Part shown: one piece after another, positions 1 through 11,409 of the stretch
How the letters are laid out: each line of letters begins with the position of its first letter
How positions within the stretch are numbered: the stretch's first letter is position 1
Assembly (NCBI GenBank): GCA_947034885.2
Contig: OX344751.2
Coordinates: forward strand, 620,001-684,000
Direction: 5' to 3'
DNA length: 64,000 bases
Source of the DNA: Thuidium tamariscinum
Taxonomy: Eukaryota > Streptophyta > Bryopsida > Hypnales > Thuidiaceae
Translations under genes and position numbers: made by a program
Notes under the pieces: model-generated
Seen by the model: only the letters and a program-made list of their open reading frames with translations
The model's database searches: none
Told to the model about the DNA's origin: nothing

Positions 1-2788
1 ATTGTCCTCGACCATAGCCACTCGACATTCTGTAATCACTGTAATTTCTGCAATGTATGTTCTAAGACGTCCTTACTGACCCTCAAATCGCAGTATCATT
101 GATGGCTTCCAAAGTTACTCTGCAAAGCTTCATCACTCACAAATTGTGCTTTACCTAAGCAATGGAGAAGTTCATATTTGTGGAGGCCAATGCGTCCTGA
201 TCAGTCCTCCCGCCACTTTGTGCCCTTAATTATGAACTTACAGTCATGTAATCCTGCCGCCACTAAACCCACTTTAGGCTCCTTAAGTGTCCCTGCCACC
301 ATGTACTGTATGCTTTAATGTGCTCAGTAGCTCCTGAGCCACTTCTAAGTGCACTCTAAGTAGCCATATAGCCACATCACGTATTCAATGAATGCACTTA
401 GTACTCTTTACAAAACCGCCTTCATTCTACCCATTTCTGAAACCATGGGGATGCTATGCCATTGCTATTGTCACCCATACTCATGCATTTTTTAATTCTG
501 TAGACAATGGGGCTCTGACAAATGAACATGAGTACTACAGTAGGCCTTGCCTACGGGGACAATCATTTTAATGGGTGCTGCTACCTTATACATTAAACAT
601 ATTTTTTACATTTAAAAAAAATTATTTTTCCAATTATACAATACTCCCAAAAAATTTAGCAATTTTGTAAAAAACACTACCAAAACCGGTTAGTCTTTCT
701 TGCAATGACCCTCTATCCCTCTAAATTTTCAAAGCACTATTTCCAATAGTAGGTGTACTTAATGAAGGTGAAGTAAAAAACAAAAGTTGGTGGTTTAGAA
801 AGGTCAATCAATCAGTTAGTTTAGTAGGAGTCTACAATGAACTTGACAAAACCAATTTTTCATGTGAATTGAGTGACTAAAAAAACCAATATGGTAGTTG
901 GCTAGTTTCAACCTATCAATACAAATTAGAGACTATTGGGCTTAAGATTTCATCCACACTATTTGTGACAACTTTACTCTCTATTTTGGTTTGGAACCAA
1001 TGACCTTGAACTTACATTAGTTTTTGTATATATAGGGAATACAAGACTTCCTATCACCTGTTGAAGTTGCTAGTGAAGCTGGTTGTTTTTGGTCTCTATG
1101 TTTCTAACCATAGATGTTTGAACATCCCGTGATCCCAACAAGCATAAAAAAAACATCAACAAGCCTTGCAATTTGGCAAATGTTGGGAAGAAGTACAATT
1201 GCCTACTTATTCAAAGTTTGGCCTATGCAGAACGATTGCAAACCTCAAAAGAAGTATAAACATTAGATGATTCATTAGAAGAGATTTGGGGGTTCAAAGT
1301 TTGAGGCCTTCAAAAGATAGAGGGTTCCTGAACAGTAGGAAACAATATGGAAACTTTGGGAACCTTGTAAGAAACTAGGGAAACTCTACCACATGAACAA
1401 GATGATATAGTCAAGATACTGCGACGTTAGATAATATTTATCAATTAATTTTTTTTATTAATTCATATTATTATTATTAATTTTAAATCAATTTTCTTCA
1501 AATCAATTTTCAGTTTTTTTAAACCTTTCAAAAATTTTGAAGAAAAAAAAGTTAATTAATTTTTTTAAATCCAAAAACTGAAACTAGCTAGGACTAGTTA
1601 ACTATGTAAGGAATAATTTTAGGGAACAACTCCAAAATAGTTTTCTAGAGGACTAAAAAATCTTTAATCTCAATATTTATTTCTAAAAAAGGAAACCTAA
1701 TCAAACATTATAATGTTAATGTGTGATGCATGCTCATTGTAGTGAACAAGAACTATATGCCTACAATGAAGGCATTTGCCAAAATCAATGGTGAGATTGT
1801 GTAAATCAAACTTGATTGCTTGCAAGTTTGAATCAAGTGGGGGTTGCTTGGTAAACACATTTAGGATGTTGTTGAGATTGGGGCGGTGAGGGATTCAATC
1901 TATTGCAACAAATTTATTTTATCATTTTGTTCTTTCAATGATTCAAATGAATCAAAGAACAATGCAAGTCTAAAAAGATACAAAAGCTATTCAATAATGA
2001 TGAATGATTGCCACCTCTATACAATGTTTTTTGAACTCTTTCAAAAATTGCAAGTTACCAAATTGTAGGAATTCTATACACTCTACCACATAAACAATCT
2101 CATGTGGTTGAGAGACTATCATGTCAAATAACATTAAATGATTGATTTAAAAAAAATTATTTATTGAATGTTCATAAAATGTTTTTTGAAAAAAATATTT
2201 TTTTAGTTTTTTTAATACATTCTAAAAAAATTTGGAATTAAAAGAAAATTATGAATATTTAGAATAACAATGACTTGTTTACAACTTAAGGAATACTTTT
2301 GGAAAGCAAGTGTGAAATAATCTTCTAGAGGCTCTAAAAAACATCTAATAAATTGTCCACTTTGAATCTTTAGTTTTTAGTCTAATGCATTTTGCATATA
2401 GATAAATCTAATATCATTACCCTAATTAAAATTCAATCTTTCTATAGATATGGTGTACATTTTTGCTTTGAAACGTATACCATTTCAAGGTACATAAAGG
2501 TGGAATGAGATCCTTGATGAGATGGAGAAGTTATTAGGTTGGTTCATTGTAATTTTACATTTTGTTTCTAAAGCAATGGTTGACTTTTCATCCAAGGAGG
2601 ATAGATCCGTTTCGAACCCTTTGTCTAGATGGATGGGGCATTGAATTTCTCATGTACCTATTCCCTAAGTTGTCTCATTTCCTTGGCCCTTTCCCATATG
2701 TACTAATCCAAACTCCAAACTCTTGCTACATAGTTCAAGATGACTCTAATCTATAATGTGATGGTAGTGAGGTTCCAAACCAAATGGC
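1..2788. other. AT-rich flank without supportable gene
   Basis: Repeat-like AT-rich DNA. The reading frames present are short (about 60 residues), of low complexity and without recognisable motifs. Nothing here supports a gene. The final 30 bases form the left half of the insertion site of the large transposon that follows. Confidence 0.6.
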
Positions 2789-2796
2789 ATGGTTAC
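2789..2796. repeat. Left target-site duplication of the giant hAT element
   Basis: ATGGTTAC lies immediately outside the left inverted repeat and is repeated exactly at 32498-32505, immediately outside the right inverted repeat. Eight bases is the duplication length known for hAT transposases. Confidence 0.95.
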
Positions 2797-2817
2797 CAGG
2801 GTTGTTCTGTTAGACAT
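2797..2817 (+). repeat. Left terminal inverted repeat
   Basis: CAGGGTTGTTCTG followed by TTAGACAT. It pairs with the right end at 32477-32497 over 21 bases with two mismatches (positions 14 and 16). The CAGGG start is typical of hAT ends. Confidence 0.93.
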
Positions 2818-2983
2818 ATTTTTGGGTTTCGGCGTCGTGTTAGACGTCCGATGTCGCGTGTCGTATAAGACAACCTGTCGCTACCCCATCCTGTCCCGTC
2901 GCGCAAGGGTAAATTTTTTTACCGCGAAGTAAGAAGTTTTTGCCTACGTGGTAGGCTGTCCACGCTGACGTGGAAAGCGAGGC
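2818..2983. other. Left subterminal region with short GTCG-containing repeats
   Basis: Between the inverted repeat and the first array are several GTCG/GTCGC words (for example near 2833, 2854 and 2877) and an ACGTGG word near 2946. The right subterminal region, read inward, also carries GCGAC words and ACGTGG. In hAT elements subterminal repeats are the usual transposase binding sites. Assigning that role here is inference. Confidence 0.5.
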
Positions 2984-3278
2984 AGGGCGACTATGGGTGG
3001 GGCGACCGCGTCTCTGGTAAGGGCGACCGCGCATCCGATTTTCAGGGCGACAGCGGGTAGGCGACAGCGGGTGCAGAGGCGACCGCGGGTACCGGGCTCA
3101 GGCGCGACCGCGGGTTAAAAATCCAGCGCGACTGCGTCTCTTTTGCGACCGCGGGTGCAATGGAAGGGCGACTTCGGGTATAGGGCGACCTCGGGTACAA
3201 GAGAAGGGCGACTTCTGGTTAGGGGCGACCTCGGGTGCAGGGTGACCACGCCTCTGTCTTTGATGGCGACCGCGGGTG
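2984..3278 (+). repeat. Left terminal GCGACC array
   Basis: About 15 copies of a degenerate unit with consensus GGGCGACCGCGGGT, spaced 15-30 bases apart and all in the same orientation, reading inward from the left end. It is CpG-dense in an AT-rich background. No gene starts beside this array, so it is best explained as part of the transposon end. The outer half of the right-end array is its mirror image. Confidence 0.85.
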
Positions 3279-5091
3279 TTTTTTACCCCTAAATGCTCAA
3301 GGCCTTTGGGGGAGTTTCTAGGAATTTGTTCTAATTTCTAAAGTGAAGAAAAAAATTACTTCATGATGAGCTTTAAGAAAGAAAATTTTAAATGTAACCA
3401 TTCTAATTCAAACTAGACATGTCAGAGATCATTTAGGAGAACAAAACATATATCACTTATGGATTGAAAGATTATAATGTTTAATCACTATAGTGTCCAA
3501 ATTGCCAAAGAGATTTGAAGTCATTCAACCCTTCGTTTACAAGTCTAATCTAAAAAGTTTATGATTAAAAAAAACGGGATGAAAGGACTTTACAAGCATA
3601 ACCCCGGTCAATTTATCGCTTCTCAAAATGTACTCTACAATCTTTTTCCTATATAATGTACAATTCCAATAGACTTTAATTTTGTTTGAAGCGTATACCG
3701 AGCTTGCCTTATAGAATGGTTTTAAAATATAACTACCATTTTCAAAGTTTATTTATAGCATTGTGACCTTTTAAACTACAATCCTTGATTATTACTACAG
3801 GTCTACACTTCATTGTAGTTTTCATTTTAAATAACAACAATATATTATACATTTTGAATTTTTTTCTTGTAGGGGTGTGAGGGTGTGCCTCTAAAGGACC
3901 TTTGTGTTTGTGGTGTATTGAATTGAATTGACACAATCATTAACCCGTAAAGCCCCGAATTGCATTTCTAGGGATCTCACTACCTATTGAATTTAATTTT
4001 CTTTTCTTTGAAATTTTGACACAACATGTGCCCGCAACTTAGGGGAAAAGGACCAACAATATAATCCCTTTTGACTACACGATCAAAAAGTTAGGACATG
4101 ACGTGTTGTTTCCTTTAAAATTGTGCGTAGCCCGGGCACCAAAAAAAAACTTCTTTAGAAATTGTGACATTAAGAAATAAAAATTTGAAATATCTTTATT
4201 AGATTTTTATCTATGTGTAAACCTTTGAATCATTCCATTTCAATACATGAGTCAAAAGTTATGAGGAATTTTAGTTTGGGGTAGTCAATGGGTACTTATA
4301 GAATCTCTACTCTACCAAAAAAGTTTGAAATTCTTTATTCCATTCAATTTTTTATATTTTTGAAAAAAAAGTGAAACATTGGATGAAGATTGTTTCTTAC
4401 AATACTTTAACTAAAGTAATTGGCATTTGTCATTTTTATAAATAATTTGTTGACAACTTAGTATTTTCAAGCATTTTCTATTTTTTTGTTGGTTTCTAAC
4501 TTAATGTTTTTTCTCCCATATGTTGAACAATTCCAAATGATTACAAATTTGTAGAATGTAGAGCATACATACCACTTTGATTCTAATATGAGTTTAAAGA
4601 ATAACCATCAATTTTGAGTGTTTTTTATACTAATGTCACCTTGTCAAGGGCAATTGGCCAATTGCCGGAAAAAAAGGGGTTTTGCTAGTACAAATGTTAA
4701 TATCTTGCAATGTACATGGTGAAGATTTTCACCACATCTTCTGAAACCATCCCACAAGAATATCTCACCATTTCATATGTGACAACAAAAATTTCAAAAA
4801 CATTGCACTTGTATTACAAAACGCAATTTTGGAGCAATTTGGGTAGAAATATACTTAGTTAAAAATCTGTGAGGTTAACCAACTAAACCAAAGGCTAGAA
4901 AATAATAAAATAACCCCAAAGTTAATATGTCGAAATACGATGAAAATGCCTAGTAAGGTGCTACAACATATCAATATGTAAGGTACTAAACTACTAGGCT
5001 ATAAACTTCCGCTAGAAATCTTTTCAAAAAAACATTTTTGGAAGATACAGTGGGACTAATTTACCTTCCAAACAATTGGACTAATATCTAG
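3279..5091. other. AT-rich spacer between left end and transposase gene
   Basis: No gene seen. The start (ACCCCTAAATGCTCAAGG) resembles the ends of the TTAA-flanked family found elsewhere in the window. Bases 3405-3490 match, in reverse, a roughly 90-bp dispersed module also present near 12670, 17110, 25170 and 51825. The 3' untranslated region of the transposase presumably lies at its right edge. Confidence 0.55.
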
Positions 5092-8000
5092 TTACAAACA
5101 AAAATCTGAATCGTTCTGCACTTCGTCAGCATCAGGGTCCGTATCTTCGCGCGATGCGTAACCAGCGTCTGTGTCGCTATCGTGGCTTGAGCTGTCATTC
5201 TCGTCCTCTTCTCTTGTTATTGGTTCTGGTCGTATTTCTCTTTCCACCTCCGAGGTCAAATTCCGCACAATTATGTCTTGACCACCAGGAATCGCAGTCT
5301 GGACTAGTTGTTTTGTGGGATGCGTTGCATCAATAATTCCATCAACTACAGATTCAGGACCTGCTTGAACCGCTATTGATTGGCTTGATTGCTGGACCGC
5401 TTGCGTGGAGCACCCTGCCCCAAGCCTACAAGGTTCCACAATTTGATTTGCGCGCTTCGGATGTCTGTGTGTCCTTTCATCTACTCTTCTAATGCGCCTT
5501 TTTTTACTTCTGTCTCTATTGTTGCTGTTGCGTAGTCGTTCTTCCAACGATATTTCTCTTGGCTCAGACACTGGAGTTGGTTGAGTGGCTTGTGGAGCGG
5601 ACTCGGGGACTTCTTCATTGATGCTGGATAGTGGACCTCCATCTAAAGGCGTCCTTGTCGATGAACTAGGGGCCGATCTTCTAACTCTACCTTGGCTTGT
5701 ATCTTCCCCTCTGGGCACACGGCCCCTTATAGAAGGAGTTGTGACTGACCTTCTGACTGTAGTCTGCCCTGTATGTCCACCTCGAGTCAAGGAAACGTTC
5801 CGACTACGGTTGAGGATGGTATTCAGTGGCGCATCTGAATCATACTCAGCTGCCTCCGTTGTTTGTATGGTCGGTGAATTCATTGCTACCGAAATAGGAG
5901 TTACTTCTTCTACAACCTCTTCAATGTGATCCACCTCTTCTTCTGCTTCAATTCCCGCATTGATTGGTGCAATGTTTCCAATGTTCATTGCTCTGCTTGA
6001 AGGAATACGTGTTGGTACTGGAGATGTTTCTTGAACATCTGAGGCAGGCATTTGATTATCTGCTTGTTCGTTGTTGTCAGAAGGTGTTCTTGCCGCAGTT
6101 CGTGGTGAAACTGTGCCCCAATTTCCGACCCACGCATCATCAGGGTTCCGCTCTGGAGAACGAAAAAGTTCTTCCTCAGCAACACCTTCCGCATCATTGC
6201 CACTTGCAAATGTGTTTCCATATCGATATGGCGGTGGACTTGGTGGAGGTGGGACCATATCTGCCCATTCATTGTGATCGCGCAAGAGATCTTCTTCTTC
6301 TCTTCGGACTAAATTATCTTCGATAAAATCAAAATAACCCTCGTCCTCCGATCCTGAAGGCATAGGCTCGTCCCTCTCTTCATCAGTGTCTCCATCCACG
6401 AGGACCCTTTCATAAAATTGAGCAGCATTGTACCCATGCTTTTGACGTTCCAAGTGGCAGTTAGCATAAATGTACACCAAATCTTGAGCCTTCTTTGTGG
6501 TCAAACGATTTCGCGTTTTACTGTGCACGAATGAATACATGCTCCAGTTTCGTTCACATGAAGATGCTGAACAAGTCAACCCTAGAATTCTCTTTGCAAT
6601 CTTCGGAAGAGCATCGCCGCCTACATGATTCCACCATTGATGAGGTTCTAAATTGGTCTCTGTGATGTCGAGAACCTCTTCTCGGGGATCAAATGGCCCT
6701 GTCTTCTCCTCAAATTGGACAAGCTCTTGCATTGCCACGACCACTGAAACTCCTAATGATGGAGCTAGTTTTCGTATGACTCGATTCAAAGCTGCTTTGG
6801 CCGCCCCATCGTTTTGAATTTCTTCTACTCTTGCCAAAAACGGATTCAAGAGTGCTCCTGCATAGTGGAGGTCCGTTCGCATTAACTTCCAACGAGCTTC
6901 AAATTTCTTCTCGTAACGCGTTGCAACCACAGGGTCTAAAAGAAATGGAGGATCCCTGAGAGCATACACGTGTTTCTTCAACTCGAACATTATCAACCAA
7001 GCTTTTGGCATTGCTGGTTTTTTGCCATCAAAGTGTCGTAGAGCAACGAGTACTGGCTCTATCATAAACACGAAATTCTTGCATTTTGACCAAAACCTTT
7101 CAGAATGAATGTTTAGCCGAACATCCATTGCTTTGCGCCTAATGGTACCTCCATTAGTCCGATTCTGCAAACTGAACTCGAAGGTCATGTAAGCGTCATC
7201 TGCAACCACGGTTTGCAAAGCTTGTTTGCAATCGAGCAGGCGGTCTACCATAAGGAAATTGGTGGCAAACCGTGTCACAGTAGGCAGCCTAAGCATTTTG
7301 TTTGGAGAATGTTTCCGAAACAAAGCCATAGTGAAATGGTATTTCCTGATATGCTTCACCATTGTCCTACACTCGCTTACCAAATCCTTCATCGTTTGAG
7401 ACTTTCCCCAATCTTCCAAAAGCAAATCCAAGATTGGAGCCGCACACCCTTGTTTGTACATGTGGGGATATTTCAGTAACAAACATGACATAGTTCCAAT
7501 CATTACTGAAGCATTGTCTGTATACAATTGCACAATATTTGAAGGACCGGCCTTGTCTATGTACTTCGACATTAAAGCTGTCGTGTAGGCAATGTCCTTC
7601 TTCGCTCCCGTACTGTCCTCTGATCCCAAAAACACATCCCCTGCTGGACAAACGAGCATCACATTCATCAACGGCCGCCTATTGGTATCTGACCACCCAT
7701 CTGAACAAATAGTTACTCCATATTGCGCAATAGAGTTCTTTGTCCGGTCATTGACCATTTTTTGGACAACTTCTTTCTTCACATCAATCATCCTGGTACG
7801 CAACGCGTTGAATGCTGGTGGACGATATAAAATTCCAGCTGCTGCAGTTTCCTTCACTACATTTATAAATGCAGGGTGTCGCGTGACGTTGAATGCAATA
7901 TTGGCTTCATAAAAAAATGAAGCCCACGTCGCATCCAACTTTTGTCTCAAGCCTATTTGTAATGCTTCATCCATACTTCTTTGACGAGAAACCACAGGGC

Positions 8001-8475
8001 GGCTTCCTGTTCTGTCAACCGTACTTGGAGTAGAATCCACTGAATCTGGGGTAGGGTTTGTCGGGCCGGTTGGACCCGTTGGATTTGAAGAACCACCCAC
8101 CTCACCACCCTCTACCTCTTGAATGAGGGATTGTGCCGCACCAATGGCCTCATTGCCCACAAATGGTGTTTCAAACAATTCTTCAAAGCTCATGGCTTTT
8201 GGAACGTTTCCGCCGCAAGTCATAAACTTTTCACGTGCACTTCTAGGGATTTTTGGACAACGTTCTGCTGTTGCCGAGCCACCATATCCAAAGTGACTAA
8301 ATGCCCTTTTCCGCACAAAGACTTTGCTCCACCCGCAAAACAAGCATTTCCGAGGATAGGGTGAATGATCATTTGGAACGCATGGTATAAGCCAAGGGTC
8401 CCAATCTTTTGTAGCCCTACGCGTATCGGGCCGACCTTGACCACCACCTGGGACAACCATGGTGTGAATCCACAA
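5092..8475 (-). CDS. hAT-superfamily transposase (BED finger, DUF659, hAT dimerisation), 1127 aa
   Basis: This protein should cut and rejoin the element at its inverted repeats in the nucleus. A BED-type zinc finger is visible at residues 44-73 (C44, C47, H61, C73). A DUF659-like core at about 215-370 contains SDGWSD (D259) and YTDNAS (D320). The hAT C-terminal dimerisation domain at about 606-680 contains SSCERNWS with E641, so D-D-E catalytic candidates are all present. After residue 700 comes a tail of roughly 430 residues, rich in acidic residues, Ser, Pro and Thr, with a basic KKRRIRR cluster that may be a nuclear signal. Most hAT transposases end soon after the dimerisation domain. The frame is open throughout. 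The second Met (8460) is an alternative start. A TATA-like box at 8687-8694 and a GC array lie upstream. Its position in an element with matching ends and an 8-bp duplication fits it being the mobilising enzyme. Confidence 0.93.
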   Translation of the reverse strand: MWIHTMVVPGGGQGRPDTRRATKDWDPWLIPCVPNDHSPYPRKCLFCGWSKVFVRKRAFSHFGYGGSATAERCPKIPRSAREKFMTCGGNVPKAMSFEELFETPFVGNEAIGAAQSLIQEVEGGEVGGSSNPTGPTGPTNPTPDSVDSTPSTVDRTGSRPVVSRQRSMDEALQIGLRQKLDATWASFFYEANIAFNVTRHPAFINVVKETAAAGILYRPPAFNALRTRMIDVKKEVVQKMVNDRTKNSIAQYGVTICSDGWSDTNRRPLMNVMLVCPAGDVFLGSEDSTGAKKDIAYTTALMSKYIDKAGPSNIVQLYTDNASVMIGTMSCLLLKYPHMYKQGCAAPILDLLLEDWGKSQTMKDLVSECRTMVKHIRKYHFTMALFRKHSPNKMLRLPTVTRFATNFLMVDRLLDCKQALQTVVADDAYMTFEFSLQNRTNGGTIRRKAMDVRLNIHSERFWSKCKNFVFMIEPVLVALRHFDGKKPAMPKAWLIMFELKKHVYALRDPPFLLDPVVATRYEKKFEARWKLMRTDLHYAGALLNPFLARVEEIQNDGAAKAALNRVIRKLAPSLGVSVVVAMQELVQFEEKTGPFDPREEVLDITETNLEPHQWWNHVGGDALPKIAKRILGLTCSASSCERNWSMYSFVHSKTRNRLTTKKAQDLVYIYANCHLERQKHGYNAAQFYERVLVDGDTDEERDEPMPSGSEDEGYFDFIEDNLVRREEEDLLRDHNEWADMVPPPPSPPPYRYGNTFASGNDAEGVAEEELFRSPERNPDDAWVGNWGTVSPRTAARTPSDNNEQADNQMPASDVQETSPVPTRIPSSRAMNIGNIAPINAGIEAEEEVDHIEEVVEEVTPISVAMNSPTIQTTEAAEYDSDAPLNTILNRSRNVSLTRGGHTGQTTVRRSVTTPSIRGRVPRGEDTSQGRVRRSAPSSSTRTPLDGGPLSSINEEVPESAPQATQPTPVSEPREISLEERLRNSNNRDRSKKRRIRRVDERTHRHPKRANQIVEPCRLGAGCSTQAVQQSSQSIAVQAGPESVVDGIIDATHPTKQLVQTAIPGGQDIIVRNLTSEVEREIRPEPITREEDENDSSSHDSDTDAGYASREDTDPDADEVQNDSDFCL

Positions 8476-8686
8476 TGAGTTTCACCCCCAAAAAATCGAT
8501 CCAAGAATCCAGTAACGAGGAAAAAGTTATGACAATGCTACCTACTGTGAGAGGGTTTTTAAACCCCCTCAAAGCAAGGCTCTTGCCCTCCAATGAACCA
8601 AAACATCCGCAAGAAGCCTCTTTCGAAGGTTCAAGGCTAGAGTCTAATCACTGAAGCAAGGTAATCCCTTAGTGTTTCAGCTGCAG

Positions 8687-8694
8687 CTTTATAC
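8687..8694 (-). promoter_or_regulatory. TATA-like box of transposase gene
   Basis: On the gene strand GGCGACAGAGTATAAAGC directly adjoins the array and lies about 210 bases before the start codon. The same arrangement, a GCGAC unit then a TATA-like word, is found at all five cargo genes. Confidence 0.65.
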
Positions 8695-8700
8695 TCTGTC

Positions 8701-9260
8701 GCCACAGGGGCGACTGCGGGTACAGGGCGACTTCGGGTGAACAGGGCGACCGCGGGTGCAGGGCGACCGCGGGTAATGGGGGCGACGGCGCCTGCAAGGA
8801 CGACCGCACGTACGAGGGCGATCACGCGTGGAAGGGCGACCGCGGGACAGGGTGAGGAACTGCAAAAAATGACCCGCGATCGCCCCAAGCGCGGTCGCAC
8901 TCCCCGGACGGGCGACCGCGCATGGACGGGCGACCACGCATGGAGGTGGCGGTTTAGGTTCTGGCACCGGAGGTCGCCCCTGACCCGCGGTCGCCCCAAG
9001 TGCGTTCGCACTCCCCGGTCGGGCGACCACGCATGGACGGGCGACCGCGCTTGGAGGTGTCGGGCGGCAGTTCTGGCACCCGAGGTCGCCCTTGACCCGC
9101 GGTCGCCCCAAGCGCGGTCGCACTCCCCGGACGGGCGACCGCGCATGGAAGTGGCGGGCGGCAGTTCTGGCACTCGAGGTCGCCCCTGACCCGCGGTCGC
9201 ACCTTTGCAGGTTTTCAATTTTTGGAAAGCGCGGTTGCTGTACACGCGGTCGCCTTACAG
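8701..9260. repeat. GCGACC array upstream of transposase, with 111-bp higher-order repeat
   Basis: The gene-proximal part (8706-8850) has about eight units of GGGCGACCGCGGGT type. From 8870 a larger unit of 111-112 bases containing GACCGC/GCGGTC words in both orientations repeats at 8870, 8981 and 9093, with a truncated start at 9187. Frames across the array are open on both strands only because it is GC-rich and repetitive, so I do not call them genes. Confidence 0.85.
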
Positions 9261-9716
9261 GACCAGCTGGCCTGAGCAAGGTGGACAGTTATTAACCTAG
9301 CTGTAACAGGTATTATTTGAGAGATTCGGAGATTCCTCCTAGTTCCACATTATATCCCACTTCATTCTCATTAAAAGCAGCATCTAAATTACTATGTAGC
9401 AATAGTTACTCCAAAGTGATTTACCATTTCATGCACATAGAAGCTTTTAAAGGTATTTCCAACCCCTTCACCACCAAGCCCTATTGGCTCTTTCTCCAAG
9501 AAATCATGAACCTTCAAACCTCAATAAAAAATATCATACTTTTACTTAGGAATGTTGAGTTCTATGAGAGCTCAATTATGGAGGAGGACAACCCTCAATT
9601 TCATGATATTTCAAATGCTTAATCCCTAAAGGACAAAGAAGATACAATGTGTCATCTTCAAAGTTTTCAATGGCAATTTCTTGTAAGGGTGAAGCAAATC
9701 TCAATATGAAACAAAG

Positions 9717-10375
9717 GGAATGTAATATTTTTGGGATCTCAGTATTAGACTTAGATTAGTGGGAAAAAAAATGGGAAGACAAAATTTTAAAAAATAACAG
9801 TTATTCAAAAATGTATACTTGAACTTCTACCAAAACATTATGGAGATAGAGTTTCTATTAAAATTCAATGGAAACCCCCCCCCCTAGTACTTTAAAAAAA
9901 AAAGGAAATGTAATATTTTTGAGATCTCAATATTAGACTTAGATTATTGGGGAAAAAAATGGGAAGACAAAATTTTAAAAAATGACACTTATTCAAAAAT
10001 GTAAACTTGAACTTCTACCAAAACATTATGGAGATAGAGTTTCTATTAAAATTCAATGGATCCCCCCCCTAGTACTTTAAAAAAAAAGGAAATGTAATAT
10101 TTTTGAGATCTCAAAATTAGACTTCGATCAGTTGAAAAAAAAATGGGAAGACAGAATTTTAAAAAATGATACTTATCCCAAAATGTATACTTGAACTACT
10201 ACCAAAACATTATGGAGATAGAGTTTCTATTAAAATTCAATGGATACCCCCCCCCCTAGTACTTTAAAAAAAAGAAGGGAATGTAATATTTTTGAGATTT
10301 CAATATTAGACTTAGATTAGTTGAAGAAAAATGGGAAGACAAAATTGAAAAAATATGGCACTTATCCAAGAATGT
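9717..10375 (+). repeat. Four tandem copies of a 184-189 bp AT-rich unit
   Basis: The unit starts with TGTAATATTTTTGAGATCTC at 9721, 9909, 10093 and 10282. The first three copies contain a run of C followed by TAGTACTTTAAAA near their ends. The copies are very similar, suggesting recent amplification. The last is truncated. Confidence 0.88.
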
Positions 10376-11409
10376 GGAAATAGAAGGACATTTACAAATA
10401 AAATATTAGAAATTTAAGTTACCTTTTTAGCTCTAACATGGACCTTAATGACATTGATCTAAGCAATTAGATAGTATCCTAAAGAGGATATCTTAGCCTC
10501 CAAAATTTATGTGGATTTAGTTGCAATAATGGATTATGTTGAATGCATCTTAAGGACAAGTATTTATTGTAAAGATGCTTGCATTGACCAAATGATAACA
10601 ATGTTGTATACAATTTGAGAAGAACTTTACTCCAAGTCAAATGAGTAGGAGGTTTCCATAAAAATGAATCCAATCTCATGTCATAGTATTTTGTGTTTAA
10701 TCCTTATTTGAAGCCTTTGTGTAGGCTTCTCATGATTTAAGGGTTTAGGTAAATGGTTTTTTTTTTGCTATATAACTTCCATTCTAAAGTTGTAATTGAA
10801 ATATCAATTATATTTCTAGATAAATAACATTCCAAAGTAGAGGGACAATGGAAGTTTAGGGATAATTAAGGATTTCGGTTTTATTGAATATAATACTCCA
10901 AGAACATATAATTTAAGATCTAAAAAATGTTCAACAAAAGATCTTTAGGAATAATTAAGGGTGAAGCAAATTTCAATATGGTAATACTAAATTATCTTTA
11001 GACTCCAAATAAATTTTTCTAAGGGGTTAAAAAATCTATATTCATCTTTTTATAAATTTGTTTCTCCCAAAACTACGTTTGTGGCCCATGATGTTGATCA
11101 TCAAGAATTGCTATAATGTAAAGATCTAACCATTGAAATGTTCTACAATTAATTCCATACATGCTAGATATAATAATTTTTACTTTTGTACAGTTAAAAT
11201 TTTAAAAAATGATAACACCTATGTGCCCAAAAATATGGAAGGATAGAATTGATTGAAATCCTCCATTGTCAAAACTGTTTTAGTCTTGTAGGGATTAAAG
11301 GAATGCAATATTACTATTGCATAAAAAATTTGTAGTTAATAGACACTTGAGCAGAATGCTACTTCAATGTTGCAAAATTAAAAATTAAAAATTGAAGTTA
11401 TACATATAT

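Noticed and set aside
2984-3278. CRISPR-like array
   Set aside because: Units are degenerate, of variable spacing, in a eukaryotic AT-rich context without cas genes.
8637-9295. Several open frames rich in Arg, Gly, Pro and Ala on both strands
   Set aside because: They are translations of the GCGACC array. All frames are open because of GC content and periodicity, and the residues follow the repeat unit.
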